From Sabellastarte sp. h YS-2021 (Eukaryota > Annelida > Polychaeta > Sabellida > Sabellidae): a stretch of 64,000 bases of DNA. The stretch's first letter is position 1. Each line of letters starts with the position of its first letter. Made by a program: the position numbers and the translations under genes. Below, one piece after another: positions 42,201 to 53,586 of this stretch. The notes under the pieces were generated by a model, which was not told the DNA's origin, made no database searches, and worked only from the letters and a program-made list of their open reading frames with translations. The DNA lies in the NCBI GenBank assembly GCA_964017235.1, contig OZ024934.1, positions 84,224,706 through 84,288,705 of the forward strand, read 5' to 3'.

Positions 42201-45200
42201 ATGTAATCCTAAAATCCCTGCAATCAGATTTAGTATGTGCCAGCTGATTTTTTGTCCAAATTTCATAGTTACAGAGCAATATTTGGTACTGGTTTTGGCT
42301 GATTTACATCTATTTTGGACCATTTTAACAGCATTACTTGGGTTAAATATTTTCTGTTCAGACATGTAATGCTCCAAATGCACCTAAAATATGCTCATTT
42401 ATTGTTAAAACAAGCATGAAATTCAATATGGGCTTCAGGCTGGCAATATTATGACATACCTGACATTTACCCCCATGAGGGGGAGCACAGGGGCCCCCCA
42501 CACCCCGGAACTGAAATTCCTAATATGGCCCTCGAGCTGACAAGACCAATACAAATTCATTCTCTGATATAAACTGAGTTTCCTGTGAAAATTGCAGCCA
42601 GATTGATCAACTTTAAGAGGTGGTTTTGGCTGATCTGGCATTTTATGACTCCCTCGCTACCTACACTCCCTGAACCTGTACTTTGGGCTAGATATGCATT
42701 TCTAAAGGAACACACTACTAAAATTCATTTAATTGGCGACTCCTGTTGGACGCAAATGTGGTCTGCACCCTTAAATCTGCATTAATTGAGAAAATATCAG
42801 CATATCCTAAGACAGCCACCTGAGGCTGTAATTTCGCCTTCCTGGAGCCCATATCACCCCAAGGACACCACTGGTACGCCAGATGTAATCCTAAAATCCC
42901 TGCAATCAGATTTAGTATGTGCCAGCTGATTTTTTGTCCAAATTTCATAGTTACAGAGCAATATTTGGTACTGGTTTTGGCTGATTTACATCTATTTTGG
43001 ACCATTTTAACAGCATTACTTGGGTTAAATATTTTCTGTTCAGACATGTAATGCTCCAAATGCACCTAAAATATGCTCATTTATTGTTAAAACAAGCATG
43101 AAATTCAATATGGGCTTCAGGCTGGCAATATTATGACATACCTGACATTTACCCCCATGAGGGGGAGCACAGGGGCCCCCCACACCCCGGAACTGAAATT
43201 CCTAATATGGCCCTCGAGCTGACAAGACCAATACAAATTCATTCTCTGATATAAACTGAGTTTCCTGTGAAAATTGCAGCCAGATTGATCAACTTTAAGA
43301 GGTGGTTTTGGCTGATCTGGCATTTTATGACTCCCTCGCTACCTACACTCCCTGAACCTGTACTTTGGGCTAGATATGCATTTCTAAAGGAACACACTAC
43401 TAAAATTCATTTAATTGGCGACTCCTGTTGGACGCAAATGTGGTCTGCACCCTTAAATCTGCATTAATTGAGAAAATATCAGCATATCCTAAGACAGCCA
43501 CCTGAGGCTGTAATTTCGCCTTCCTGGAGCCCATATCACCCCAAGGACACCACTGGTACGCCAGATGTAATCCTAAAACCCCTGCAATCAGATTTAGTAT
43601 GTGCCAGCTGATATTTTGGCCAAATTTCATAGTTACAGAGCAATATTTGGTACTGGTTTTGGCTGATTTACATCTATTTTGGACCATTTTAACAGCATTA
43701 CTTGGGTTAAATATTTTCTGTTCAGACATGTAATGCTCCAAATGCACCTAAAATATGCTCATTTATTGTTAAAACAAGCATGAAATTCAATATGGGCTTC
43801 AGGCTGGCAATATTATGACATACCTGACATTTACCCCCATGAGGGGGAGCACAGGGGCCCCCCACACCCCGGAACTGAAATTCCTAATATGGCCCTCGAG
43901 CTGACAAGACCAATACAAATTCATTCTCTGATATAAACTGAGTTTCCTGTGAAAATTGCAGCCAGATTGATCAACTTTAAGAGGTGGTTTTGGCTGATCT
44001 GGCATTTTATGACTCCCTCGCTACCTACACTCCCTGAACCTGTACTTTGGGCTAGATATGCATTTCTAAAGGAACACACTACTAAAATTCATTTAATTGG
44101 CGACTCCTGTTGGACACAATGTGGTCTACACCCTTAAATCTGCATTAATTGAGAAAATATCAGCATATCCTAAGACAGCCACCTGAGGCTGTAATTTCGC
44201 CTTCCTGGAGCCCATATCACCCCAAGGACACCACTGGTACGCCAGATGTAATCCTAAAATCCCTGCAATCAGATTTAGTATGTGCCAGCTGATTTTTTGT
44301 CCAAATTTCATAGTTACAGAGCAATATTTGGTACTGGTTTTGGCTGATTTACATCTATTTTGGACCATTTTAACAGCATTACTTGGGTTAAATATTTTCT
44401 GTTCAGACATGTAATGCTCCAAATGCACCTAAAATATGCTCATTTATTGTTAAAACAAGCATGAAATTCAATATGGGCTTCAGGCTGGCAATATTATGAC
44501 ATACCTGACATTTACCCCCATGAGGGGGAGCACAGGGGCCCCCCACACCCCGGAACTGAAATTCCTAATATGGCCCTCGAGCTGACAAGACCAATACAAA
44601 TTCATTCTCTGATATAAACTGAGTTTCCTGTGAAAATTGCAGCCAGATTGATCAACTTTAAGAGGTGGTTTTGGCTGATCTGGCATTTTATGACTCCCTC
44701 GCTACCTACACTCCCTGAACCTGTACTTTGGGCTAGATATGCATTTCTAAAGGAACACACTACTAAAATTCATTTAATTGGCGACTCCTGTTGGACGCAA
44801 ATGTGGTCTGCACCCTTAAATCTGCATTAATTGAGAAAATATCAGCATATCCTAAGACAGCCACCTGAGGCTGTAATTTCGCCTTCCTGGAGCCCATATC
44901 ACCCCAAGGACACCACTGGTACGCCAGATGTAATCCTAAAACCCCTGCAATCAGATTTAGTATGTGCCAGCTGATATTTTGGCCAAATTTCATAGTTACA
45001 GAGCAATATTTGGTACTGGTTTTGGCTGATTTACATCTATTTTGGACCATTTTAACAGCATTACTTGGGTTAAATATTTTCTGTTCAGACATGTAATGCT
45101 CCAAATGCACCTAAAATATGCTCATTTATTGTTAAAACAAGCATGAAATTCAATATGGGCTTCAGGCTGGCAATATTATGACATACCTGACATTTACCCC

Positions 45201-47876
45201 CATGAGGGGGAGCACAGGGGCCCCCCACACCCCGGAACTGAAATTCCTAATATGGCCCTCGAGCTGACAAGACCAATACAAATTCATTCTCTGATATAAA
45301 CTGAGTTTCCTGTGAAAATTGCAGCCAGATTGATCAACTTTAAGAGGTGGTTTTGGCTGATCTGGCATTTTATGACTCCCTCGCTACCTACACTCCCTGA
45401 ACCTGTACTTTGGGCTAGATATGCATTTCTAAAGGAACACACTACTAAAATTCATTTAATTGGCGACTCCTGTTGGACGCAATGTGGTCTGCACCCTTAA
45501 ATCTGCATTAATTGAGAAAATATCAGCATATCCTAAGACAGCCACCTGAGGCTGTAATTTCGCCTTCCTGGAGCCCATATCACCCCAAGGACACCACTGG
45601 TACGCCAGATGTAATCCTAAAACCCCTGCAATCAGATTTAGTATGTGCCAGCTGATATTTTGGCCAAATTTCATAGTTACAGAGCAATATTTGGTACTGG
45701 TTTTGGCTGATTTACATCTATTTTGGACCATTTTAACAGCATTACTTGGGTTAAATATTTTCTGTTCAGACATGTAATGCTCCAAATGCACCTAAAATAT
45801 GCTCATTTATTGTTAAAACAAGCATGAAATTCAATATGGGCTTCAGGCTGGCAATATTATGACATACCTGACATTTACCCCCATGAGGGGGAGCACAGGG
45901 GCCCCCCACACCCCGGAACTGAAATTCCTAATATGGCCCTCGAGCTGACAAGACCAATACAAATTCATTCTCTGATATAAACTGAGTTTCCTGTGAAAAT
46001 TGCAGCCAGATTGATCAACTTTAAGAGGTGGTTTTGGCTGATCTGGCATTTTATGACTCCCTCGCTACCTACACTCCCTGAACCTGTACTTTGGGCTAGA
46101 TATGCATTTCTAAAGGAACACACTACTAAAATTCATTTAATTGGCGACTCCTGTTGGACGCAAATGTGGTCTGCACCCTTAAATCTGCATTAATTGAGAA
46201 AATATCAGCATATCCTAAGACAGCCACCTGAGGCTGTAATTTCGCCTTCCTGGAGCCCATATCACCCCAAGGACACCACTGGTACGCCAGATGTAATCCT
46301 AAAACCCCTGCAATCAGATTTAGTATGTGCCAGCTGATATTTTGGCCAAATTTCATAGTTACAGAGCAATATTTGGTACTGGTTTTGGCTGATTTACATC
46401 TATTTTGGACCATTTTAACAGCATTACTTGGGTTAAATATTTTCTGTTCAGACATGTAATGCTCCAAATGCACCTAAAATATGCTCATTTATTGTTAAAA
46501 CAAGCATGAAATTCAATATGGGCTTCAGGCTGGCAATATTATGACATACCTGACATTTACCCCCATGAGGGGGAGCACAGGGGCCCCCCACACCCCGGAA
46601 CTGAAATTCCTAATATGGCCCTCGAGCTGACAAGACCAATACAAATTCATTCTCTGATATAAACTGAGTTTCCTGTGAAAATTGCAGCCAGATTGATCAA
46701 CTTTAAGAGGTGGTTTTGGCTGATCTGGCATTTTATGACTCCCTCGCTACCTACACTCCCTGAACCTGTACTTTGGGCTAGATATGCATTTCTAAAGGAA
46801 CACACTACTAAAATTCATTTAATTGGCGACTCCTGTTGGACGCAATGTGGTCTGCACCCTTAAATCTGCATTAATTGAGAAAATATCAGCATATCCTAAG
46901 ACAGCCACCTGAGGCTGTAATTTCGCCTTCCTGGAGCCCATATCACCCCAAGGACACCACTGGTACGCCAGATGTAATCCTAAAACCCCTGCAATCAGAT
47001 TTAGTATGTGCCAGCTGATATTTTGGCCAAATTTCATAGTTACAGAGCAATATTTGGTACTGGTTTTGGCTGATTTACATCTATTTTGGACCATTTTAAC
47101 AGCATTACTTGGGTTAAATATTTTCTGTTCAGACATGTAATGCTCCAAATGCACCTAAAATATGCTCATTTATTGTTAAAACAAGCATGAAATTCAATAT
47201 GGGCTTCAGGCTGGCAATATTATGACATACCTGACATTTACCCCCATGAGGGGGAGCACAGGGGCCCCCCACACCCCGGAACTGAAATTCCTAATATGGC
47301 CCTCGAGCTGACAAGACCAATACAAATTCATTCTCTGATATAAACTGAGTTTCCTGTGAAAATTGCAGCCAGATTGATCAACTTTAAGAGGTGGTTTTGG
47401 CTGATCTGGCATTTTATGACTCCCTCGCTACCTACACTCCCTGAACCTGTACTTTGGGCTAGATATGCATTTCTAAAGGAACACACTACTAAAATTCATT
47501 TAATTGGCGACTCCTGTTGGACACAATGTGGTCTACACCCTTAAATCTGCATTAATTGAGAAAATATCAGCATATCCTAAGACAGCCACCTGAGGCTGTA
47601 ATTTCGCCTTCCTGGAGCCCATATCACCCCAAGGACACCACTGGTACGCCAGATGTAATCCTAAAATCCCTGCAATCAGATTTAGTATGTGCCAGCTGAT
47701 TTTTTGTCCAAATTTCATAGTTACAGAGCAATATTTGGTACTGGTTTTGGCTGATTTACATCTATTTTGGACCATTTTAACAGCATTACTTGGGTTAAAT
47801 ATTTTCTGTTCAGACATGTAATGCTCCAAATGCACCTAAAATATGCTCATTTATTGTTAAAACGAGCATGAAATTC
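36294..47876 (-). repeat. A array, domain 4 (monomers A53-A69, next to the junction)
   Basis: Two marker types found nowhere else dominate this stretch. One is GATTTTTTGTCC in place of GATATTTTGGCC with AAATCCC (A59, A61, A62, A64, A69). The other is a one-base insertion giving GCAAATGTGG in place of GCAATGTGG, with GTCTGCAC (A55, A60, A62, A63, A65, A67), which makes those monomers 682 bp. The two types often alternate, giving an approximate 1363-bp dimer at A59-A60, A61-A62 and A64-A65. Confidence 0.8.
42425..43106 (-). repeat. Recombinant A monomer, A(62)
   Basis: This monomer has the GCAAATG insertion and GTCTGCAC in its left half (near 42754-42765), and AAATCCC plus GATTTTTTGTCC in its right half (near 42893-42938). 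Its neighbours carry only one set or the other: A60, A63, A65 and A67 the first, A59, A61, A64 and A69 the second. The switch must lie between about 42,765 and 42,893. Confidence 0.75.
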
Positions 47877-47945
47877 AATATGGGCTTCAGGCTGGCAATA
47901 TTATGACATACCTGACATTTACCCCCATGAGGGGGAGCACAGGGG
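47877..47945 (-). repeat. Truncated last A monomer
   Basis: Only 69 bp of the monomer remain. The sequence follows the A consensus through GAGCACAGGGG and stops inside the GC-rich island, just before the CCCCCC expected next. From 47946 on it no longer matches subfamily A in this orientation. A base unique in the array, G in AAACGAGC at about 47863, lies just before it. Confidence 0.9.
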
Positions 47946-48010
47946 TGGCACATACTAAATCTGACTGAACCGGTTTTAAAATTACATCTGATATAACAGT
48001 ACCAGGGGCC
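47941..48010. other. Inversion (fold-back) breakpoint between satellite subfamilies A and B
   Basis: To the left the monomers run in the minus orientation, to the right in the plus orientation. Going outward from the break, the TCAGG of A is reached after 35 bases, and the homologous TCAGG of B ends at 48044, 34 bases after 48010. The arms are therefore in the same register, with a spacer of about 65 bp. Both sides break in the GC-rich island. B at the junction lacks the roughly 390 bp that normally separate AACAGTACC from GGGGCCAGGC. The layout suggests a template switch or repair of an inverted-repeat break. An assembly join error cannot be excluded from sequence alone. Confidence 0.85.
47946..48003 (+). 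repeat. 58-bp B-derived insertion at the array junction
   Basis: The segment matches subfamily B from TGGCACATAC through AACAGTACC, for example 50306-50363, where B then continues with TATAGTTTGG. Here the sequence jumps instead to AGGGGCCAGGC. It is flanked by AGGGG on both sides (47941-47945 and 48004-48008). Its first 18 bases are among the blocks identical between A and B, but the rest is B-specific. Confidence 0.85.
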
Positions 48011-48125
48011 AGGCTCAGTCCCCCTCAAACTAGGAAATATCAGGTATATCCTAATACAACCAATCTGAAGCTCTTCTTTAATTTTGCATATGTTTTAACA
48101 ATAATTGAGGATATATTAGGCCCAT
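48004..48125 (+). repeat. Truncated first B monomer
   Basis: It begins in the GC-rich island of B, with GGGGCCAGGCTCAG, and carries TCAGTCCCCC where other B copies have TCAGCCCCC. Everything upstream in the normal monomer is missing except the separate 58-bp fragment at 47946-48003. Confidence 0.85.
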
Positions 48126-49488
48126 TTGGAGCATTACATCTCTGAAAATAAATTATTTCACCCATATAGTGCTGTAAAAATGGTCAAAAATACATGTAAA
48201 TTACACCAAACCAGTACCAAATGTTGGTCTATAATGCTGAAATTTGGCCAGAATATAAGGTGGCACATACTAAATCTGACGGAACCGGTTTTAAAATTAC
48301 ATCTGATATAACAGTACCTATAGTTTGGCAATATTGGTTTCAGCTGGCCCCAAATTCGCTTCTGTGGGGCTGCATTAAGATATACTTAAATTTGGCAAAG
48401 TAAGACAATTTTAAGGCTGAAAACCATATTGTTTGCTAGACCTGGCGCCACTAAATGAGATTCCACAAGAATATTCCTTAATAAATACATAACTGGTCCA
48501 AAATACACGTATTGGAAGTGCAGGTATCGAGGGGGTGATCATATGGCACATCAGTCTAAACCCCACTTAAACTTCATCAATCTGGTTCAGATTTTCACAG
48601 GAAACTCAGTTCATATCACACATTGATATTGTATTGTCTTGACTTACTCAGGAAACCAATTAAAAAATTCAATTTTCCGGGGTTTGGGGCCAGGCTTAGA
48701 CCCCCTCAACTTAGGAAATAGCAGGTATATCCTAATACAACCAATCTGAAGCTCTTCTTTAATTTTGCATATGTTTTAACAATAATTGAGGATATATTAG
48801 GCCCATTTGGAGCATTACATCTCTGAAAATAAATTATTTCACCCATATAGTGCTGTAAAAATGGTCAAAAACACATGTAAATTACACCAAACCAGTACCA
48901 AATGTTGGTCTTTAATGCTGAAATTTGGCCAGAATATAAGGTGGCACATACTAAATCTGACTGAACCGGTTTTAAAATTACATCTGATATAACAGTACCT
49001 ATAGTTTGGCAATATTGGCTTTAGCTGGCCCCAAATTTGCTTCTGTGGGGCTGCATTAAGATATACTTAAATTTGGCAAAGTAAGACAATTTTAAGGCTG
49101 AAAACCATATTGTTTGCTAGAGCTGGCGCCACTAAATGAGATTCCACAAGAATATTCCTTAAGAAATACATAACTGGTCCAAAATACACGTATTGGAAGT
49201 GCAGGTATCGAGGGGGTGATCATATGGCACATCAGTCCAAAACCCCACTTAAACTTCATCAATCTGGCTCAGATTTTCACAGGAAACTCAGTTCATATCA
49301 CACATTGATATTGTATTGTCTTGACTTACTCAGGAAACCAATTAAAAAATTCAATTTTCCGGGGTTTGGGGCCAGGCTTAGCCCCCCTCAACTTAGGAAA
49401 TAGCAGGTATATCCTAATACAACCAATCTGAAGCTCTTCTTTAATTTTGCATATGTTTTAACAATAATTGAGGATATATTAGGCCCAT
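48126..49488 (+). repeat. Edge B monomers with private changes
   Basis: The first complete B monomer has at least five changes that I do not see in other copies: GACGGAACC near 48281, TAGACCTGG near 48441, a one-base deletion at TCAGTCTAAACC near 48555, TCTGGTTCAG near 48585, and TTAGACCCCC near 48699. The second has AAATTTGCT near 49035 and GGTCTTTAATG near 48907. They are 681 and 682 bp long. Confidence 0.75.
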
Positions 49489-52400
49489 TTGGAGGATTAC
49501 ATCTCTGAAAATAAATTATTTCACCCACATAGTGCTGTAAAAATGGTCAAAAATACATGTAAATTACACCAAACCAGTACCAAATATTGGTCTATAATGC
49601 TGAAATTTGGCCAGAATATAAGGTGGCACATACTAAATCTGACTGAACCGGTTTTAAAATTACATCTGATATAACAGTACCTATAGTTTGGCAATATTGG
49701 TTTCAGCTGGCCCCAAATTCGCTACTGTGGGGCTGCATTAAGATATACTTAAATTTGGCAAAGTAAGACAATTTTAAGGCTGAAAACCATATTGTTTGCT
49801 AGAGCTGGCGCCACTAAATGAGATTCCACAAGAATATTCCTTAATAAATACATAACTGGTCCAAAATACATGTATTGGAAGTGCAGGTATCGAGGGGGTG
49901 ATCATATGGCACATCAGTCCAAAACCCCACTTAAACTTCATCAATCTGGCTCAGATTGTCACAGGAAACTCAGTTCATATCACACATTGATAGTGTATTG
50001 GCTTGACTTACTCAGGAAACCAATTAAAAATTTCAATTTTCCGGGGTTTGGGGCCAGGCTCAGCCCCCTCTCAAACTAGGAAATATCAGGTATATCCTAA
50101 TACAACCAATCTGAAGCTCTTCTTTAATTTTGCATATGTTTTAACAATAATTGAGGATATATTAGGCCCATTTGGAGCATTACATCTCTGAAAATAAATT
50201 ATTTCACCCATATAGTGCTGTAAAAATGGTCAAAAATACATGTAAATTACACCAAACCAGTACCAAATGTTGGTCTATAATGCTGAAATTTGGCCAGAAT
50301 ATAAGGTGGCACATACTAAATCTGACTGAACCGGTTTTAAAATTACATCTGATATAACAGTACCTATAGTTTGGCAATATTGGCTTTAGCTGGCCCCAAA
50401 TTCGCTTCTGTGGGGCTGCATTAAGATATACTTAAATTTGGCAAAGTAAGACAATTTTAAGGCTGAAAACCATATTGTTTGCTAGAGCTGGCGCCACTAA
50501 ATGAGATTCCACAAGAATATTCCTTAAGAAATACATAACTGGTCCAAAATACATGTATTGGAAGTGCAGGTATCGAGGGGGTGATCATATGGCACATCAG
50601 TCCAAAACCCCACTTAAACTTCATCAATCTGGCTCAGATTTTCACAGGAAACTCAGTTCATATCACACATTGATATTGTATTGGCTTGACTTACTCAGGA
50701 AACCAATTAAAAATTTCAATTTTCCGGGGTTTGGGGCCAGGCTCAGCCCCCTCTCAAATTAGGAAATATCAGGTATATCCTAATACAACCAATCTGAAGC
50801 TCTTCTTTAATTTTGCATATGTTTTAACAATAATTGAGGATATATTAGGCCCATTTGGAGGATTACATCTCTGAAAATAAATTATTTCACCCATATAGTG
50901 CTGTAAAAATGGTCAAAAATACATGTAAATTACACCAAACCAGTACCAAATATTGGTCTATAATGCTGAAATTTGGCCAGAATATAAGGTGGCACATACT
51001 AAATCTGACTGAACCGGTTTTAAAATTACATCTGATATAACAGTACCTATAGTTTGGCAATATTGGTTTCAGCTGGCCCCAAATTCGCTACTGTGGGGCT
51101 GCATTAAGATATACTTAAATTTGGCAAAGTAAGACAATTTTAAGGCTGAAAACCATATTGTTTGCTAGAGCTGGCGCCACTAAATGAGATTCCACAAGAA
51201 TATTCCTTAATAAATACATAACTGGTCCAAAATACATGTATTGGAAGTGCAGGTATCGAGGGGGTGATCATATGGCACATCAGTCCAAAACCCCACTTAA
51301 ACTTCATCAATCTGGCTCAGATTGTCACAGGAAACTCAGTTCATATCACACATTGATAGTGTATTGGCTTGACTTACTCAGGAAACCAATTAAAAATTTC
51401 AATTTTCCGGGGTTTGGGGCCAGGCTCAGCCCCCTCTCAAACTAGGAAATATCAGGTATATCCTAATACAACCAATCTGAAGCTCTTCTTTAATTTTGCA
51501 TATGTTTTAACAATAATTGAGGATATATTAGGCCCATTTGGAGCATTACATCTCTGAAAATAAATTATTTCACCCATATAGTGCTGTAAAAATGGTCAAA
51601 AATACATGTAAATTACACCAAACCAGTACCAAATGTTGGTCTATAATGCTGAAATTTGGCCAGAATATAAGGTGGCACATACTAAATCTGACTGAACCGG
51701 TTTTAAAATTACATCTGATATAACAGTACCTATAGTTTGGCAATATTGGCTTTAGCTGGCCCCAAATTCGCTTCTGTGGGGCTGCATTAAGATATACTTA
51801 AATTTGGCAAAGTAAGACAATTTTAAGGCTGAAAACCATATTGTTTGCTAGAGCTGGCGCCACTAAATGAGATTCCACAAGAATATTCCTTAAGAAATAC
51901 ATAACTGGTCCAAAATACATGTATTGGAAGTGCAGGTATCGAGGGGGTGATCATATGGCACATCAGTCCAAAACCCCACTTAAACTTCATCAATCTGGCT
52001 CAGATTTTCACAGGAAACTCAGTTCATATCACACATTGATATTGTATTGGCTTGACTTACTCAGGAAACCAATTAAAAATTTCAATTTTCCGGGGTTTGG
52101 GGCCAGGCTCAGCCCCCTCTCAAATTAGGAAATATCAGGTATATCCTAATACAACCAATCTGAAGCTCTTCTTTAATTTTGCATATGTTTTAACAATAAT
52201 TGAGGATATATTAGGCCCATTTGGAGGATTACATCTCTGAAAATAAATTATTTCACCCACATAGTGCTGTAAAAATGGTCAAAAATACATGTAAATTACA
52301 CCAAACCAGTACCAAATATTGGTCTATAATGCTGAAATTTGGCCAGAATATAAGGTGGCACATACTAAATCTGACTGAACCGGTTTTAAAATTACATCTG

Positions 52401-53586
52401 ATATAACAGTACCTATAGTTTGGCAATATTGGTTTCAGCTGGCCCCAAATTCGCTACTGTGGGGCTGCATTAAGATATACTTAAATTTGGCAAAGTAAGA
52501 CAATTTTAAGGCTGAAAACCATATTGTTTGCTAGAGCTGGCGCCACTAAATGAGATTCCACAAGAATATTCCTTAATAAATACATAACTGGTCCAAAATA
52601 CATGTATTGGAAGTGCAGGTATCGAGGGGGTGATCATATGGCACATCAGTCCAAAACCCCACTTAAACTTCATCAATCTGGCTCAGATTGTCACAGGAAA
52701 CTCAGTTCATATCACACATTGATAGTGTATTGGCTTGACTTACTCAGGAAACCAATTAAAAATTTCAATTTTCCGGGGTTTGGGGCCAGGCTCAGCCCCC
52801 TCTCAAACTAGGAAATATCAGGTATATCCTAATACAACCAATCTGAAGCTCTTCTTTAATTTTGCATATGTTTTAACAATAATTGAGGATATATTAGGCC
52901 CATTTGGAGCATTACATCTCTGAAAATAAATTATTTCACCCATATAGTGCTGTAAAAATGGTCAAAAATACATGTAAATTACACCAAACCAGTACCAAAT
53001 GTTGGTCTATAATGCTGAAATTTGGCCAGAATATAAGGTGGCACATACTAAATCTGACTGAACCGGTTTTAAAATTACATCTGATATAACAGTACCTATA
53101 GTTTGGCAATATTGGCTTTAGCTGGCCCCAAATTCGCTTCTGTGGGGCTGCATTAAGATATACTTAAATTTGGCAAAGTAAGACAATTTTAAGGCTGAAA
53201 ACCATATTGTTTGCTAGAGCTGGCGCCACTAGATGAGATTCCACAAGAATATTCCTTAAGAAATACATAACTGGTCCAAAATACATGTATTGGAAGTGCA
53301 GGTATCGAGGGGGTGATCATATGGCACATCAGTCCAAAACCCCACTTAAACTTCATCAATCTGGCTCAGATTTTCACAGGAAACTCAGTTCATATCACAC
53401 ATTGATATTGTATTGGCTTGACTTACTCAGGAAACCAATTAAAAATTTCAATTTTCCGGGGTTTGGGGCCAGGCTCAGCCCCCTCTCAAATTAGGAAATA
53501 TCAGGTATATCCTAATACAACCAATCTGAAGCTCTTCTTTAATTTTGCATATGTTTTAACAATAATTGAGGATATATTAGGCCCAT
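49489..53586 (+). repeat. B higher-order repeat, 1366-bp dimer, three copies
   Basis: Six successive monomers of exactly 683 bp alternate between two types. Starts at 49489, 50855 and 52221 have GGAGGATTAC, CAAATATTGG, GGTTTCAG, CGCTACTG, TTAATAAAT and GATTGTCAC. Starts at 50172, 51538 and 52904 have GGAGCATTAC, CAAATGTTGG, GGCTTTAG, CGCTTCTG, TTAAGAAAT and GATTTTCAC. The linked markers recur at 1366 bp with almost no exceptions, so this is a clear two-monomer higher-order repeat. Confidence 0.9.

Larger units (their letters stand above)
1..47945 (-). repeat. Satellite array, subfamily A (681-bp monomer, about 70.4 copies)
   Basis: Seen directly: the same unit recurs head to tail with a period of exactly 681 bp from position 1 to about 37,656, then 681 or 682 bp to 47,876. 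Monomers differ from each other at only a handful of positions. There are no inserted elements, no large indels and no unique spacers. The minus strand is given as the orientation because its reverse complement matches subfamily B on the plus strand. The unit is AT-rich apart from one GC-rich island. Such uniformity over 48 kb is typical of recently amplified satellite DNA. I do not recognise the family by name. Confidence 0.98.

Noticed and set aside
47946-48003. Transposon insertion at the junction
   Set aside because: The 58-bp insert is fully explained as B satellite sequence. AGGGG on both sides could look like a target-site duplication, but there are no terminal repeats or element sequence, and the exit motif is shared with both satellites.
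47810-48028. Open frame of 72 codons crossing the A/B junction on the minus strand
   Set aside because: It is a chance frame made by joining two satellites in opposite orientation. It has no recognisable motif.
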